DNA from: a virus
IMG/VR virus record: IMGVR_UViG_3300027608_000178
Coordinates: 1-21,969 of that record
DNA length: 21,969 nt
Strand: one strand, 5' to 3'
A program made the position numbers and the translations under genes. A model generated the notes under the pieces. It had not been told where the DNA came from and did not search any database. It was given only the letters and a program-made list of their open reading frames with translations. Below, one piece after another: positions 5,736 through 12,853 of this stretch (position 1 is its first letter; each line of letters begins with the position of its first letter).

Positions 5736-7385
5736 TTAGGCTTCGCAGGATGCACAGTTGAGTAGGTTACGACCCAGCTCTTGTGCCGGATGCGTTCCGC
5801 GTTGATAGTAAAGTGTTTTAATGTTATTTTCCCAAGCAAAAATCATGAGCTGATTTACTTCCTTGGGTGAGGTCTTTGGATGAACCATGAGATTCAACGA
5901 TTGTCCCTGATCAATGTATTTTTGACGAGCAGATGCCTGAATAATGATCTCTTTCTGAGAGATTTCTCCGAACGTCTTGAATACCTCTTTCTCTTCAGGA
6001 GTCATAAACTTGAGATGCAGTACCGATCCACCATGCGTAAGAATTGACTTCCAGATGTCATCCGTATTCTTTTCGTGCTTCTTGAGCACTTCCTTGAGAT
6101 ACGGATTCTTATAGGCGAATGAACCCTTTGCCAACTTCTTTACAAAGTAATTTGAATTCAGTGGCTCAATCGAGGGTGATACCTGACCCAGAATAAAACT
6201 AGACGATGTAGTTGGAGCAACAGCAAGAGTGGTAACATTTCTGCGACCCGTGCCTTTGAGAAGTTCCGGCTCGCCAAACTTCTCTGCCAGCTCAGTAGTG
6301 GCCTTATCTGCGCGTTCGCGAATCACTTTCCATATTGCGGTATTCAGGAACTTAGCCTCTATTGATTCAAAGCCAATCATCTTGGATTGAAGTAATGAAT
6401 GCCATCCAAGAACACCGAGACCCAAGGCACGTTGATTCTTTGCAAAAAGATGTGGAGCCTCCATGAACTTCATATTCTCCGTCTTATTCACAAACTCCTG
6501 ATTTACGGAATCGAGGAAGTAAACCATTGTCTCAATTGCATCCGTCTCTTTAATCTCTTCCCAATGAAGAAGATTCAGAGACGAAAGCACGCATACAAAC
6601 GATTCTTCCTCATTGGATGAAAGGCAGATTTCGGAACAAAGGTTCGACGAATTAATCTTGCGCTTCTTTTCTTTGTAGATTGCAGGAGCACTCTTGTTCA
6701 CGGTGTCTGTAAAGAAGATATAGGGATAGCCCGTCTCAAAGCGTTTCTTGATGACCTTTGTCCAGGTCTCGCGCTTGTCTTTATCGCCTTCGATCATTGA
6801 CTTCATCCATTTATCCGTAATGGTAACACCAATCGACATGTTCTGAATTGCATGGCCATCGGAACGGATCTGAAGAAATTCTTCAATATCAGGATGTTCG
6901 ATTGGAAGATATGCAGCAAAGGAACCACGCCGCGCAGAACCTTGCGAGATGACTTCTGCAATGGTATCAAACAGTTCCATAAAATGTACTGGACCCGAAG
7001 ATTCACCTCCCACGGAGATGGGCGTGCCACGTGCACGGAGATCACCAAAGTAACCCGAGGTACCGCCACCGTGCTTCGACATAATACCCACCTCGGCAGC
7101 CTTATTCAGAATCACTTCCATTTGATCACCAATATGAGAATTAAAGCACGACACTGGAAGACCTCGGTCATTGCTATAATTTGTCCATACCGGAGTGGAA
7201 AGTGAATAGAATCCACGCGCCATATAGTCCTCGAACTTATCTGCAAATCCCTTCAGGCCTAAAAGCTTTTCCGCATGATCCGCAATCTGACGGATTCGTT
7301 TCTCCGGGGTCACTCCCTCTTTCAGATAGCCCCTTTCAAGGAACTGGCGTGAGTGAGTGTTTAACCAATAATATTTGTCGTTCAT
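5736..7385 (-). CDS. nrdA: Ribonucleotide reductase, class I, large subunit
   Basis: The 549-residue catalytic subunit that converts ribonucleoside diphosphates to deoxy forms for phage DNA synthesis. Catalytic residues are visible: Cys80 (PVSCFN) and Cys265 (FVCVLSS) as the redox pair, Asn248/Cys250/Glu252 in SSNLCSEI as the thiyl site, Tyr526-Tyr527 (LYYQRG) for radical transfer, and a C-terminal Cys544-x-x-Cys547 for reduction by thioredoxin or glutaredoxin. It is much shorter than E. coli NrdA (761) and starts right at the catalytic region, so the N-terminal ATP-cone that gives dATP feedback is absent. Its ATG overlaps the nrdB stop (TAATG). Confidence 0.96.
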   Translation of the reverse strand: MNDKYYWLNTHSRQFLERGYLKEGVTPEKRIRQIADHAEKLLGLKGFADKFEDYMARGFYSLSTPVWTNYSNDRGLPVSCFNSHIGDQMEVILNKAAEVGIMSKHGGGTSGYFGDLRARGTPISVGGESSGPVHFMELFDTIAEVISQGSARRGSFAAYLPIEHPDIEEFLQIRSDGHAIQNMSIGVTITDKWMKSMIEGDKDKRETWTKVIKKRFETGYPYIFFTDTVNKSAPAIYKEKKRKINSSNLCSEICLSSNEEESFVCVLSSLNLLHWEEIKETDAIETMVYFLDSVNQEFVNKTENMKFMEAPHLFAKNQRALGLGVLGWHSLLQSKMIGFESIEAKFLNTAIWKVIRERADKATTELAEKFGEPELLKGTGRRNVTTLAVAPTTSSSFILGQVSPSIEPLNSNYFVKKLAKGSFAYKNPYLKEVLKKHEKNTDDIWKSILTHGGSVLHLKFMTPEEKEVFKTFGEISQKEIIIQASARQKYIDQGQSLNLMVHPKTSPKEVNQLMIFAWENNIKTLYYQRGTHPAQELGRNLLNCASCEA

Positions 7386-8356
7386 TAAAATAAATCTGAC
7401 TGATTGAAGCTCTGACCTTTCTTTGAATACTCAATGGGGCGCGAGTGGAAGAAGTCGGTCATGTTATTGCCCAGAATCTGTTCATCAAACCAAAGAGTCT
7501 TTTTGACCATTTCCTGATCAACCTCAAATAGCTTTTCAAAGCCAATCTGAACAAGTGATTCATTCATACGATTCTTAATGAATTCGCGAAGGAGAGGACT
7601 ATTCAGGCTTTCAACACTATAACCATTCACGATCCAGTCAATAATCTTGCACTCATAGTCAATTGCCTGAAGAGACTCTGAAATAATCTTTTGCTTGAGT
7701 TCATCATCAAAGAGTTCTGGATGTTCATCCTTGATTACGTTGATGAGCTTAATACCAATCATGGCATGGAGATTCTCCTCACGAGAGGTGTATTCGACCT
7801 GCTTGTTTGTGTCCTTGAGAAGATTGCGAAAACGACCAAAGTAACTAATGGTATAGAATTGGCTAAAGAGTGCAATGTTCTCCACAAACAAGGTGAAGAG
7901 AATCAAAGAGTAGATGAATTGCTTTTTCTTATCCGGAGCAAAAGGCTGAAGGTATTTGCGGAGATAGGTGACGCGTCCACGAATGATATCTTCCTGAAGA
8001 ATACGGTCAAACGAGTCATCAATGCCCAGAACATCAAGAAGGCGTTCATATGCATCTCCATGGACCACCTCTGAGTTTGCCATTACATAGCCCAGATCGT
8101 TGATCGTAGGGTGAGGAAGATTCTCACCCACCTTGGCCCAGAACTTCTTCACGGAAATTTCAAGCTGACCGATTGTGGATAAAGCCCGAACAATCATCTC
8201 ACGTTCCTGAGGAGTTAAGGTAACTCGATAATCTTGAATGTCACTCTGGAAATTAAACTCCCGATGTGTCCAAAATCCGTTTTGCATCGCCTCAATGTAA
8301 TCCTGCGTCCAAGGATAATAATCCGGTTTGCGTGAAATTTGTTCTTCAAAAATCAT
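7385..8356 (-). CDS. nrdB: Ribonucleotide reductase, class I, small (radical) subunit
   Basis: The 323-residue di-iron subunit that generates the tyrosyl radical used by NrdA. Ligands in family order are Glu66 (QLEIS), Glu96 and His99 (EVVH), Glu159 (FVENIA), Glu194 and His197 (EENLH), and the radical Tyr103 lies four residues after His99 as in the classical enzyme. It is therefore a Tyr-radical type and not a Tyr-less variant. The gene is first in the nrdB-nrdA unit, behind a GTTTAC promoter with a leader of about 40 bases. The order nrdB then nrdA is the reverse of the usual bacterial operon. Confidence 0.96.
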   Translation of the reverse strand: MIFEEQISRKPDYYPWTQDYIEAMQNGFWTHREFNFQSDIQDYRVTLTPQEREMIVRALSTIGQLEISVKKFWAKVGENLPHPTINDLGYVMANSEVVHGDAYERLLDVLGIDDSFDRILQEDIIRGRVTYLRKYLQPFAPDKKKQFIYSLILFTLFVENIALFSQFYTISYFGRFRNLLKDTNKQVEYTSREENLHAMIGIKLINVIKDEHPELFDDELKQKIISESLQAIDYECKIIDWIVNGYSVESLNSPLLREFIKNRMNESLVQIGFEKLFEVDQEMVKKTLWFDEQILGNNMTDFFHSRPIEYSKKGQSFNQSDLF

Positions 8357-8402
8357 ATTATTCAGCTGGGTTGAGGGTGATCATGATTAAAATAGAATGA
8401 TC

Positions 8403-8432
8403 ATTCTACTCTAATGTTGGTAAAATGTAAAC
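8403..8432 (-). promoter_or_regulatory. Early-type promoter GTTTAC-N18-TAGAAT for nrdBA
   Basis: Minus-strand -35 GTTTAC (8427-8432), 18-base spacer and -10 TAGAAT (8403-8408). The leader to the ATG at 8356 is about 40 bases and has no clear Shine-Dalgarno site. It includes TGATCATTCTATTTTAATCA, which contains short dyads but no obvious riboswitch or NrdR-box pair. Confidence 0.65.
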
Positions 8433-8499
8433 ACAAATGTGAATGTGTTGACACATAAAAATTAGCTAATGGCTATATATACCAATACGCCTAGCTAAA

Positions 8500-8531
8500 G
8501 CGCCAATGGCGCAACTAAATTAAATTTAGTT
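8500..8531 (-). terminator. Two tandem hairpins, possible terminator of the 8532-15696 gene run
   Basis: Just after the stop of the 109-residue gene, the minus-strand transcript can fold AACTAAAT/ATTTAGTT (8513-8531, 3-base loop) and then GCGCC/GGCGC (8500-8512, 3-base loop), followed by a short CTTTAGC. The T-run is poor, so termination may be weak or the hairpins may protect the 3' end. The 70 bases beyond it up to the nrdB promoter hold no gene I can support. Confidence 0.45.
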
Positions 8532-8861
8532 TTAGAGACCGTTTGCCGACCTACGACGAATTGCTCTCAGAGCACCATTCTCGGAATTGCGAAGAATAAT
8601 GACATGCTTTCCATTCCTTCTTGCATATTCATGAATCTGTTTATGATTCTCATTATTCATATCCAAATACCGTGACCACCGTTCGAATTTCACGCGACCT
8701 GTTTCAAATTTCTTAAAGACTTCGGGTTCCACATCAAATGCGCGATAGCGTCTCGTCAGTTTTGCCGATGTGGGTGGCATGGCCATGGTTGCACTGTCAC
8801 CCGTTACATTCGCGGGAGTTGCTCCTGCATCTTCTGCGAGACTTTCTAGGAATGATTTCAT
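8532..8861 (-). CDS. Small basic protein with capsid-targeting-like N-terminus
   Basis: A 109-residue protein starting MKSFLESLAE/DAG. The first ten residues resemble the T4 capsid-targeting sequence of internal proteins (MKTYQEFIAE) and end in Leu-Ala-Glu, a match to the T4 prohead protease rule (L/I)-x-E. After residue 30 it is basic, with many Arg (LTRRYRAFD, AIRRRSANGL), as expected of a protein packed with DNA. The middle has no family I recognise. It overlaps the stop of the 196-residue gene (ATGA). It is the last gene of the long minus-strand run and precedes tandem hairpins. Confidence 0.75.
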   Translation of the reverse strand: MKSFLESLAEDAGATPANVTGDSATMAMPPTSAKLTRRYRAFDVEPEVFKKFETGRVKFERWSRYLDMNNENHKQIHEYARRNGKHVIILRNSENGALRAIRRRSANGL

Positions 8862-9448
8862 CGTGTGATATCCTCGGTGGAAATGTAAATATGTTGATTT
8901 GTGGATTCGTGTCGAACTTTAAAAATTGGAGTGCCTAGAAATTTACCTGATGGGATGACTGCCTCCGTCACTTTAATTTTGCTACCTTTATGAGCAAGAA
9001 ATTCAGCGGTATGAATTAGTGCGGTATCGCGACACAGAGTATAACGGCCCGGCTGAAGTTCTCCATTCTTCGTGAGAAACCATGTGTTTTCATTTAAAAC
9101 CATGTCAACCTCAACATCCTCGAGCCGCTCAAAGATTTTCTGAAGTCCTTTTTCCGACATTCCAGTTTCTTCCTTGATGAGATAGAGTGCCGCGGCATAA
9201 GAGGCAATTCGAGTACGTCCCAATGGAAGCTTATTCAATAGCTTCTTAATATTGAACACCAATCGGTGAAACATTGTGTAGGATGACTTTTCATCCGATG
9301 TTTTGAGTTCCGAAGCCTTCTTTAAAATATTACCGTTTTTGTCCACGATGCCATACTTAAAGGCATCCATCTTTTCCCATGGAGTCACTAAGATTTTTAA
9401 GAATCGAAAGGTATAATAGAGATCCGCCGTCCTTGAAATGATGCTCAT
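8858..9448 (-). CDS. Conserved phage protein, unknown function (196 aa)
   Basis: A 196-residue protein beginning MSIISRTADLYYTFRFLKIL, then TPWEKMDAFKYGIVDKNG, KTSDEKSSYTMFHRLVFNIK and LASYAAAL-type helices, which I recall as a conserved set in T4-like marine phages. The N-terminal half looks helical with a mixed basic surface; the C-terminal part (130-196) is likely beta-rich, with phrases such as GRYTLCRDTAL and GTPIFKVRHES. No catalytic motif or signal peptide is visible. It is coupled on both sides by ATGA overlaps (9445-9448 and 8858-8861), which ties it to the late block and suggests a virion or head role. Confidence 0.78.
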   Translation of the reverse strand: MSIISRTADLYYTFRFLKILVTPWEKMDAFKYGIVDKNGNILKKASELKTSDEKSSYTMFHRLVFNIKKLLNKLPLGRTRIASYAAALYLIKEETGMSEKGLQKIFERLEDVEVDMVLNENTWFLTKNGELQPGRYTLCRDTALIHTAEFLAHKGSKIKVTEAVIPSGKFLGTPIFKVRHESTNQHIYISTEDITR

Positions 9449-9813
9449 AGTGATCTGAGAGTTTTTATGATGTATTCGTCCAGGGGTATCTCTACTTTTT
9501 CTTTTTCGGGTAGGTAATTAAGAAAGACCAAAAAGGGTTTTAATGAAGGCCATAATTCCTTTTCGATCTTATAGAAGACCATGCGATTTGAAGCTTCGAT
9601 TCCGAATACGTTATAGAGAACAATGAGGTGGTTGAGAACAAGTCTTTCTTGAATGAGGCCCGACTGCTGATACTTTCTCAGAAGCCTTTTAATGTATTTG
9701 AATCGGGCCAGATCATCATAAAATTCGTCAATGTCCAAACACTGAGGGTTATTGTAATTTTTAGAGGCGAATAGTAAAAAGTTTTCTTCGGTTAAATCGT
9801 CAAATATTCTCAT
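9445..9813 (-). CDS. Conserved T4-like phage protein (DUF7207-like)
   Basis: A 122-residue, mostly helical protein. Recognisable phrases are FASKNYNNPQCLDIDEFYDD (15-34), RFKYIKRLLRKYQQSG, ERLVLNHLIVLYNVFG and a C-terminal LKPFLVFLNYLP. I recall this set as a family of marine T4-like phages catalogued as DUF7207, which should be verified. No function is established. The start is 15 bases after the previous stop, and the stop overlaps the next ATG. No transmembrane helix is needed to explain the hydrophobic stretch LVLNHLIVLYNVF, which has charges on both sides. Confidence 0.78.
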   Translation of the reverse strand: MRIFDDLTEENFLLFASKNYNNPQCLDIDEFYDDLARFKYIKRLLRKYQQSGLIQERLVLNHLIVLYNVFGIEASNRMVFYKIEKELWPSLKPFLVFLNYLPEKEKVEIPLDEYIIKTLRSL

Positions 9814-9828
9814 TATGTATATATCTCA

Positions 9829-10254
9829 TTAGCAGTTCCATTTCCTAAGAGCCAGAGCCTTTCGACTGGGTTTTCCATTGGGCTTCTTCATTGGCCCTTT
9901 CACGCCCGACATACGTGCGCAGAATGACTTGCGTCGATTTGCAGCCTTGCTGCCTTTCTTTAATTTAGAAGGCGCCGTTGTCACCGGAGCTTTGAGATTA
10001 CCGCCCGTCTTGCGATTATAATGATCCCGACCTTTCTGAGTTAAACCCCCCGTGGAGCTTTTGTGGCCCTTGGCATCAATTGCAGCCTCGAGAAGTTCAT
10101 AATCGTCTACGGATTCAAAATCTTCCCAGATCACATCAGAGTCTACGCCATTCTTTTCGGCAATAGTCTCGACCATTTCTTCGATAATATCAAACTGCGA
10201 TTCGAGCAGAGCGGTCTCTTCAAGAAATTGACGATATACCGAAAATGGATTCAT
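9829..10254 (-). CDS. Basic conserved phage protein (DUF6321-like C-terminus)
   Basis: A 141-residue protein with an acidic helical first half (to about residue 60) and a strongly basic second half. The latter has GGLTQKGRDHYNRKTGGN, LKAP, RRKSFCARMSGVKG and a terminal LRKWNC, which I recall as a short conserved module in many phages (catalogued, I believe, as DUF6321). The module looks nucleic-acid binding. The N-terminus MNPFSVYRQFLEE contains Phe-Leu-Glu-Glu, a weak match to a prohead-protease site. The start lies four bases after the stop of the 130-residue gene. Confidence 0.78.
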   Translation of the reverse strand: MNPFSVYRQFLEETALLESQFDIIEEMVETIAEKNGVDSDVIWEDFESVDDYELLEAAIDAKGHKSSTGGLTQKGRDHYNRKTGGNLKAPVTTAPSKLKKGSKAANRRKSFCARMSGVKGPMKKPNGKPSRKALALRKWNC

Positions 10255-10258
10255 TCAC

Positions 10259-10651
10259 TTAGAGGGCCAATTTAGCAAGCTTATTAATAATCTGCTGTTT
10301 GTTTTCTTTGCCGCTAAGTGTGACACCTTCGCTCTGAGCGATGACCTGAAGTTCTAATTTAGAAAGGCTCTTGAGTTGCGCTTTTGTACGAACAGATTCC
10401 GTTTCGTTTGCTGGTACACCTTTCAGATTGTCCGGAAGTTCTTCTTCAACGGCAGGCTCGAGCAGATCTTCTTCATAGGAAGACTGAGGAGCTGCTACTT
10501 CGGCACTACACGTGCACTCTTCTTCGTGGCACGGTGTCTTTTGGGCATCCTTGTTGGCGTCTAGTGTGTAATAATAAGCAGGCTTCTTTGCTGTGAAAAG
10601 ACTTTTAAAGTCCTCCCAATGTAGTTTAATGGATTCAATCAATGATTTCAT
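10259..10651 (-). CDS. Hypothetical protein with SAP/HeH-like C-terminal domain
   Basis: A 130-residue protein starting MKSLIESIKLHWEDF, whose first residues again resemble the capsid-targeting pattern (MKS, hydrophobic, acidic). Residues 40-85 are acidic and low in complexity (HEEECTCSAE, EEDLLEPAVEEEL). The C-terminal 40 residues (LKSLSKLELQVIAQSEGV and GKENKQQIINKLAKL) follow the helix-extension-helix pattern of SAP, Rho-N or HeH domains, which bind DNA or RNA. That would suit a protein lying on packaged DNA. There is no ribosome binding site; the gap to the upstream gene is 20 bases. Confidence 0.72.
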   Translation of the reverse strand: MKSLIESIKLHWEDFKSLFTAKKPAYYYTLDANKDAQKTPCHEEECTCSAEVAAPQSSYEEDLLEPAVEEELPDNLKGVPANETESVRTKAQLKSLSKLELQVIAQSEGVTLSGKENKQQIINKLAKLAL

Positions 10652-10671
10652 ATAGGTGTTGGTTAATTGTT

Positions 10672-11244
10672 TTATTCCGAGTGAATTACTTTATTCGGTG
10701 CTCCGTGGCCAATGCGATCGCCTTGAAATAATTCAACGCGATGAGGTCCTTTTGCATATTCTTTTGCTTTTTTTAGTATATTAGAATGCGATCCCCGTAT
10801 GACAGTTCTGTTATTCATTCCAACCTCAGCGTATGATCCATCGGAATTTTTACGACTTACAATTGCTGTCATGCCCTCATTTGTCATTACCGAATTCCTA
10901 AGTGTTGCGTCAAAAGGACGAGCATGGGCTTTTGGAAAGTGATGCGTGTGCATATCCATGTGAGCCTTTTCACCTTCGCGAGTGCCGACATGTCCCATTG
11001 CGAGATCGTGTAAAGCCGCGGCATGTTTATGCCATTCTGGAGTATTATGATGATTTGCTAATTTTGAAGCAGCATGTGCAGCCCCTGAAAGAGCCTGACT
11101 ATGAGCACGTACATCAGCCTGATGACTGTCGATTCCAGCCTGCCGAGGGTCAATCATAGCACCCGCTTCGGTCACTGTCTCATTCATCCCAATATAGGAT
11201 GAAGAGATTGATTTAGTAAGGTTTGTGCTCTTTGGGTTCTTCAT
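10672..11244 (-). CDS. His-rich hypothetical protein (190 aa)
   Basis: I count 18 His in 190 residues (about 9%), concentrated between 40 and 110 in Ala/His helices such as LHDLAMGHVG and HMDMHTHHFPKAHARP. The N-terminus has SSSYIGMNETVTEAG, close to the SYI/TYI-x-ML-N-E pattern in the 302- and 407-residue proteins. The C-terminal region (125-185) looks like a small beta-rich domain. It starts five bases after the stop of the 302-residue gene, with no ribosome binding site. Metal binding, or charge matching to packaged DNA, is possible. No enzyme motif is seen. Confidence 0.7.
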   Translation of the reverse strand: MKNPKSTNLTKSISSSYIGMNETVTEAGAMIDPRQAGIDSHQADVRAHSQALSGAAHAASKLANHHNTPEWHKHAAALHDLAMGHVGTREGEKAHMDMHTHHFPKAHARPFDATLRNSVMTNEGMTAIVSRKNSDGSYAEVGMNNRTVIRGSHSNILKKAKEYAKGPHRVELFQGDRIGHGAPNKVIHSE

Positions 11245-11249
11245 TTAAA

Positions 11250-12158
11250 TTATTTTAATTTAACGGGGGCATCAACAATAGCAACCTTTGGAAGAGCTTC
11301 AGATGAATTGTCAGGTGCTGGTTTTTTAGCAGAATCGAGTTTATCCGCGCCGTCTTGCGCAGCAGTTGGAAGCAGGTCAACAATTTCTGTTTCATCATCA
11401 GCGTCATCTTTCATCTTCTGTGTTGCAGGATCCATGACTTCTGGACCCGCTTCTGCATCGGCAGGAGCGCCTTCAGTCATCTTTACATATGCTGCGGCAA
11501 GAGAGGCCATAACCTGTTCACCCGTCATTTTTGGCTTCTCATCTTCGTCCTTCTCATCTTCATCTTCGTTGTCTGCATCATTATCACTTTCGCCACCCAT
11601 GTCATCTGCATCGGGTTCTGCATGATCCGCATCTTTCTCGTCGGAATCTTCTTCTTTTTCTTCGCCGCGGAGTTTCTTGAGGTCGTCTCCATCAACCTTA
11701 CCGTTTTTGTTTAAATCCAGTTTGTGCTGATTGCCAGAAAGTTCTTCTTCTACTTCGGCATCGTCGAGCTTGGGCATTTCGTCAGCCTTTACTTCCTTCT
11801 CGTCGTGATTGTCCGCCTTGATCTCTTCTGAATCTTCTTCTTTGACTTCGGCAGGAACTTCATCTGAAGCCTGTTTTGGTGCATCTTCTGTACCAACGTC
11901 CTGAATCTTCTTGGCCAGACCTTGATCTTCTTCTGAGGCATCTTCCTTGATGCTCTTGATGCCGTACTTCTTGCCATTGAATTCAACAACGGACGTACCT
12001 GCCGCACGGGCTTCAGTCACAGCCTGAACGAATGCAGTTACATTCTCTTCAGTAATTGCGGTGGGTACCCATTTTGGACGAGCAACTGATGCTGCGGCTT
12101 TGGGCTTGAGCATTGCGAGGTATGATTCTGCGACTGACTGAAGTGATTTTAGGTTCAT
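11250..12158 (-). CDS. Very acidic protein with one EF-hand loop
   Basis: A 302-residue protein with three parts. Residues 1-20 (MNLKSLQSVAESYLAMLKPK) closely match the N-terminus of the 407-residue ligase-like protein. A short ordered part lies at 30-70. Most of the rest is Asp/Glu-rich low-complexity sequence (105-210) interrupted by an EF-hand type calcium loop, D148-L-N-K-N-G-K-V-D-G-D-D159, with every key ligand present. A second copy of the N-terminal pattern may be QVMASLAAAYVKMTE (215-229). It is preceded by an exact TATAAATA. It could be an internal head protein or scaffold; no hydrophobic core for an enzyme is visible. Confidence 0.75.
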   Translation of the reverse strand: MNLKSLQSVAESYLAMLKPKAAASVARPKWVPTAITEENVTAFVQAVTEARAAGTSVVEFNGKKYGIKSIKEDASEEDQGLAKKIQDVGTEDAPKQASDEVPAEVKEEDSEEIKADNHDEKEVKADEMPKLDDAEVEEELSGNQHKLDLNKNGKVDGDDLKKLRGEEKEEDSDEKDADHAEPDADDMGGESDNDADNEDEDEKDEDEKPKMTGEQVMASLAAAYVKMTEGAPADAEAGPEVMDPATQKMKDDADDETEIVDLLPTAAQDGADKLDSAKKPAPDNSSEALPKVAIVDAPVKLK

Positions 12159-12186
12159 GATTGTATGTGAGAAGTGAAAGCTACTC

Positions 12187-12194
12187 TATTTATA
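12187..12194 (-). promoter_or_regulatory. T4-type late promoter TATAAATA
   Basis: An exact TATAAATA on the minus strand, overlapping the stop codon of the 115-residue gene and 28 bases before the ATG of the 302-residue gene. The predicted leader is about 20-25 bases and has no Shine-Dalgarno site. Confidence 0.6.
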
Positions 12195-12537
12195 AGGCTT
12201 TAATGTTATGGTTTGTACCGTAAAAGCCCTTTCCAGAAGCTGTACGATTTACTTGAAATTGATGCCCCGTGGCTTTATGAGTATAGATGGATGTACCGGA
12301 TCCGCCAAAACCCGATCGCGTATGATCCACGCTATAATCAGAATGAAATTTTTCTGCATCTTTCTGATGTTTTTCTGTGGGGCTAGTGGAGTGCTCATGT
12401 TTATGCCCGGAAACATAATGTTTTGCAAACTCTGCCGACCCTGCATCGTGTTCCACTCGATGATCTGGGCTTAGGTTATAGGCTTCGGCCATCTGATTAT
12501 ATTCAGAAACAAGAGCACGAATAAGTTGTGGTTTCAT
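12190..12537 (-). CDS. Small His-rich hypothetical protein (115 aa)
   Basis: A 115-residue protein, 12 of them His (about 10%). The N-terminus MKPQLIRALVSEYNQMAEAY follows the same helical pattern as its neighbours (S-x-x-Q-M-A-E). The middle has HKHEHSTSPTEKHQKD, a stretch that could bind metal ions. The C-terminal 40 residues contain GSGTSIYTHKATGHQFQVNR, probably beta strands. No family is recognised. It begins five bases after the stop of the membrane protein gene and ends inside the late box of the next gene. Confidence 0.7.
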   Translation of the reverse strand: MKPQLIRALVSEYNQMAEAYNLSPDHRVEHDAGSAEFAKHYVSGHKHEHSTSPTEKHQKDAEKFHSDYSVDHTRSGFGGSGTSIYTHKATGHQFQVNRTASGKGFYGTNHNIKAL

Positions 12538-12542
12538 ATGAA

Positions 12543-12842
12543 TTAGGGTTTGCGCATTAAATACGCTCCGATGAGAGTAGCAATTGTACCGGAAAGAGCA
12601 ATCCAGAAGATACGATTGATCGCGGAAATTGTCATTGAATTTTCATCCAATACACGTTCCGTCTTTTCCATCCGTTCTTCTAGCTTGACCATTTTGCCCA
12701 TGAGAAATTTCTTATCTTCTTCAAGCTGCATAAGCTTTTCTTCAGCTCGCGCCAGGGAGATGATCGCTTCCGCGAGTTTGTCGATTTTGGCTTCGATTCG
12801 TCCGAGACGGTTTTCGTTTTCAATTGATTTTGGAGAAGGCAT
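12543..12842 (-). CDS. Coiled-coil protein with C-terminal membrane anchor
   Basis: A 99-residue protein. Residues 8-70 form a clear heptad coiled coil (GRIEAKIDKLAEAI, EEKLMQLEEDKKFL, VKLEERMEKTERVL), followed by a single hydrophobic helix at about 76-95 (FWIALSGTIATLIGAYLM) and a short basic end. This is the architecture of XhlA-like and related phage membrane proteins, some linked to lysis. There is no signal peptide, so it would be tail-anchored with the coiled coil in the cytoplasm. The late-block location fits a lysis or membrane role, but that is inference. Confidence 0.75.
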   Translation of the reverse strand: MPSPKSIENENRLGRIEAKIDKLAEAIISLARAEEKLMQLEEDKKFLMGKMVKLEERMEKTERVLDENSMTISAINRIFWIALSGTIATLIGAYLMRKP

Positions 12843-12853
12843 AATTGTTGCGG

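Noticed and set aside
8448-8482. Plus-strand TTGACA with a downstream TATATA
   Set aside because: The spacing is about 20 bases and no plus-strand gene follows; it would run antisense into the minus-strand block.
11500-11660. Tandem-like DNA repeats (TCTTC/TCATC runs)
   Set aside because: They are explained by runs of Asp and Glu codons in the acidic protein and have no fixed repeat unit or spacers.
11308-11714. Ser-rich plus-strand frames
   Set aside because: They are the reverse reading of the Asp/Glu-rich low-complexity region of the acidic protein; GAA/GAT codons read backwards give Ser- and Phe-rich frames.
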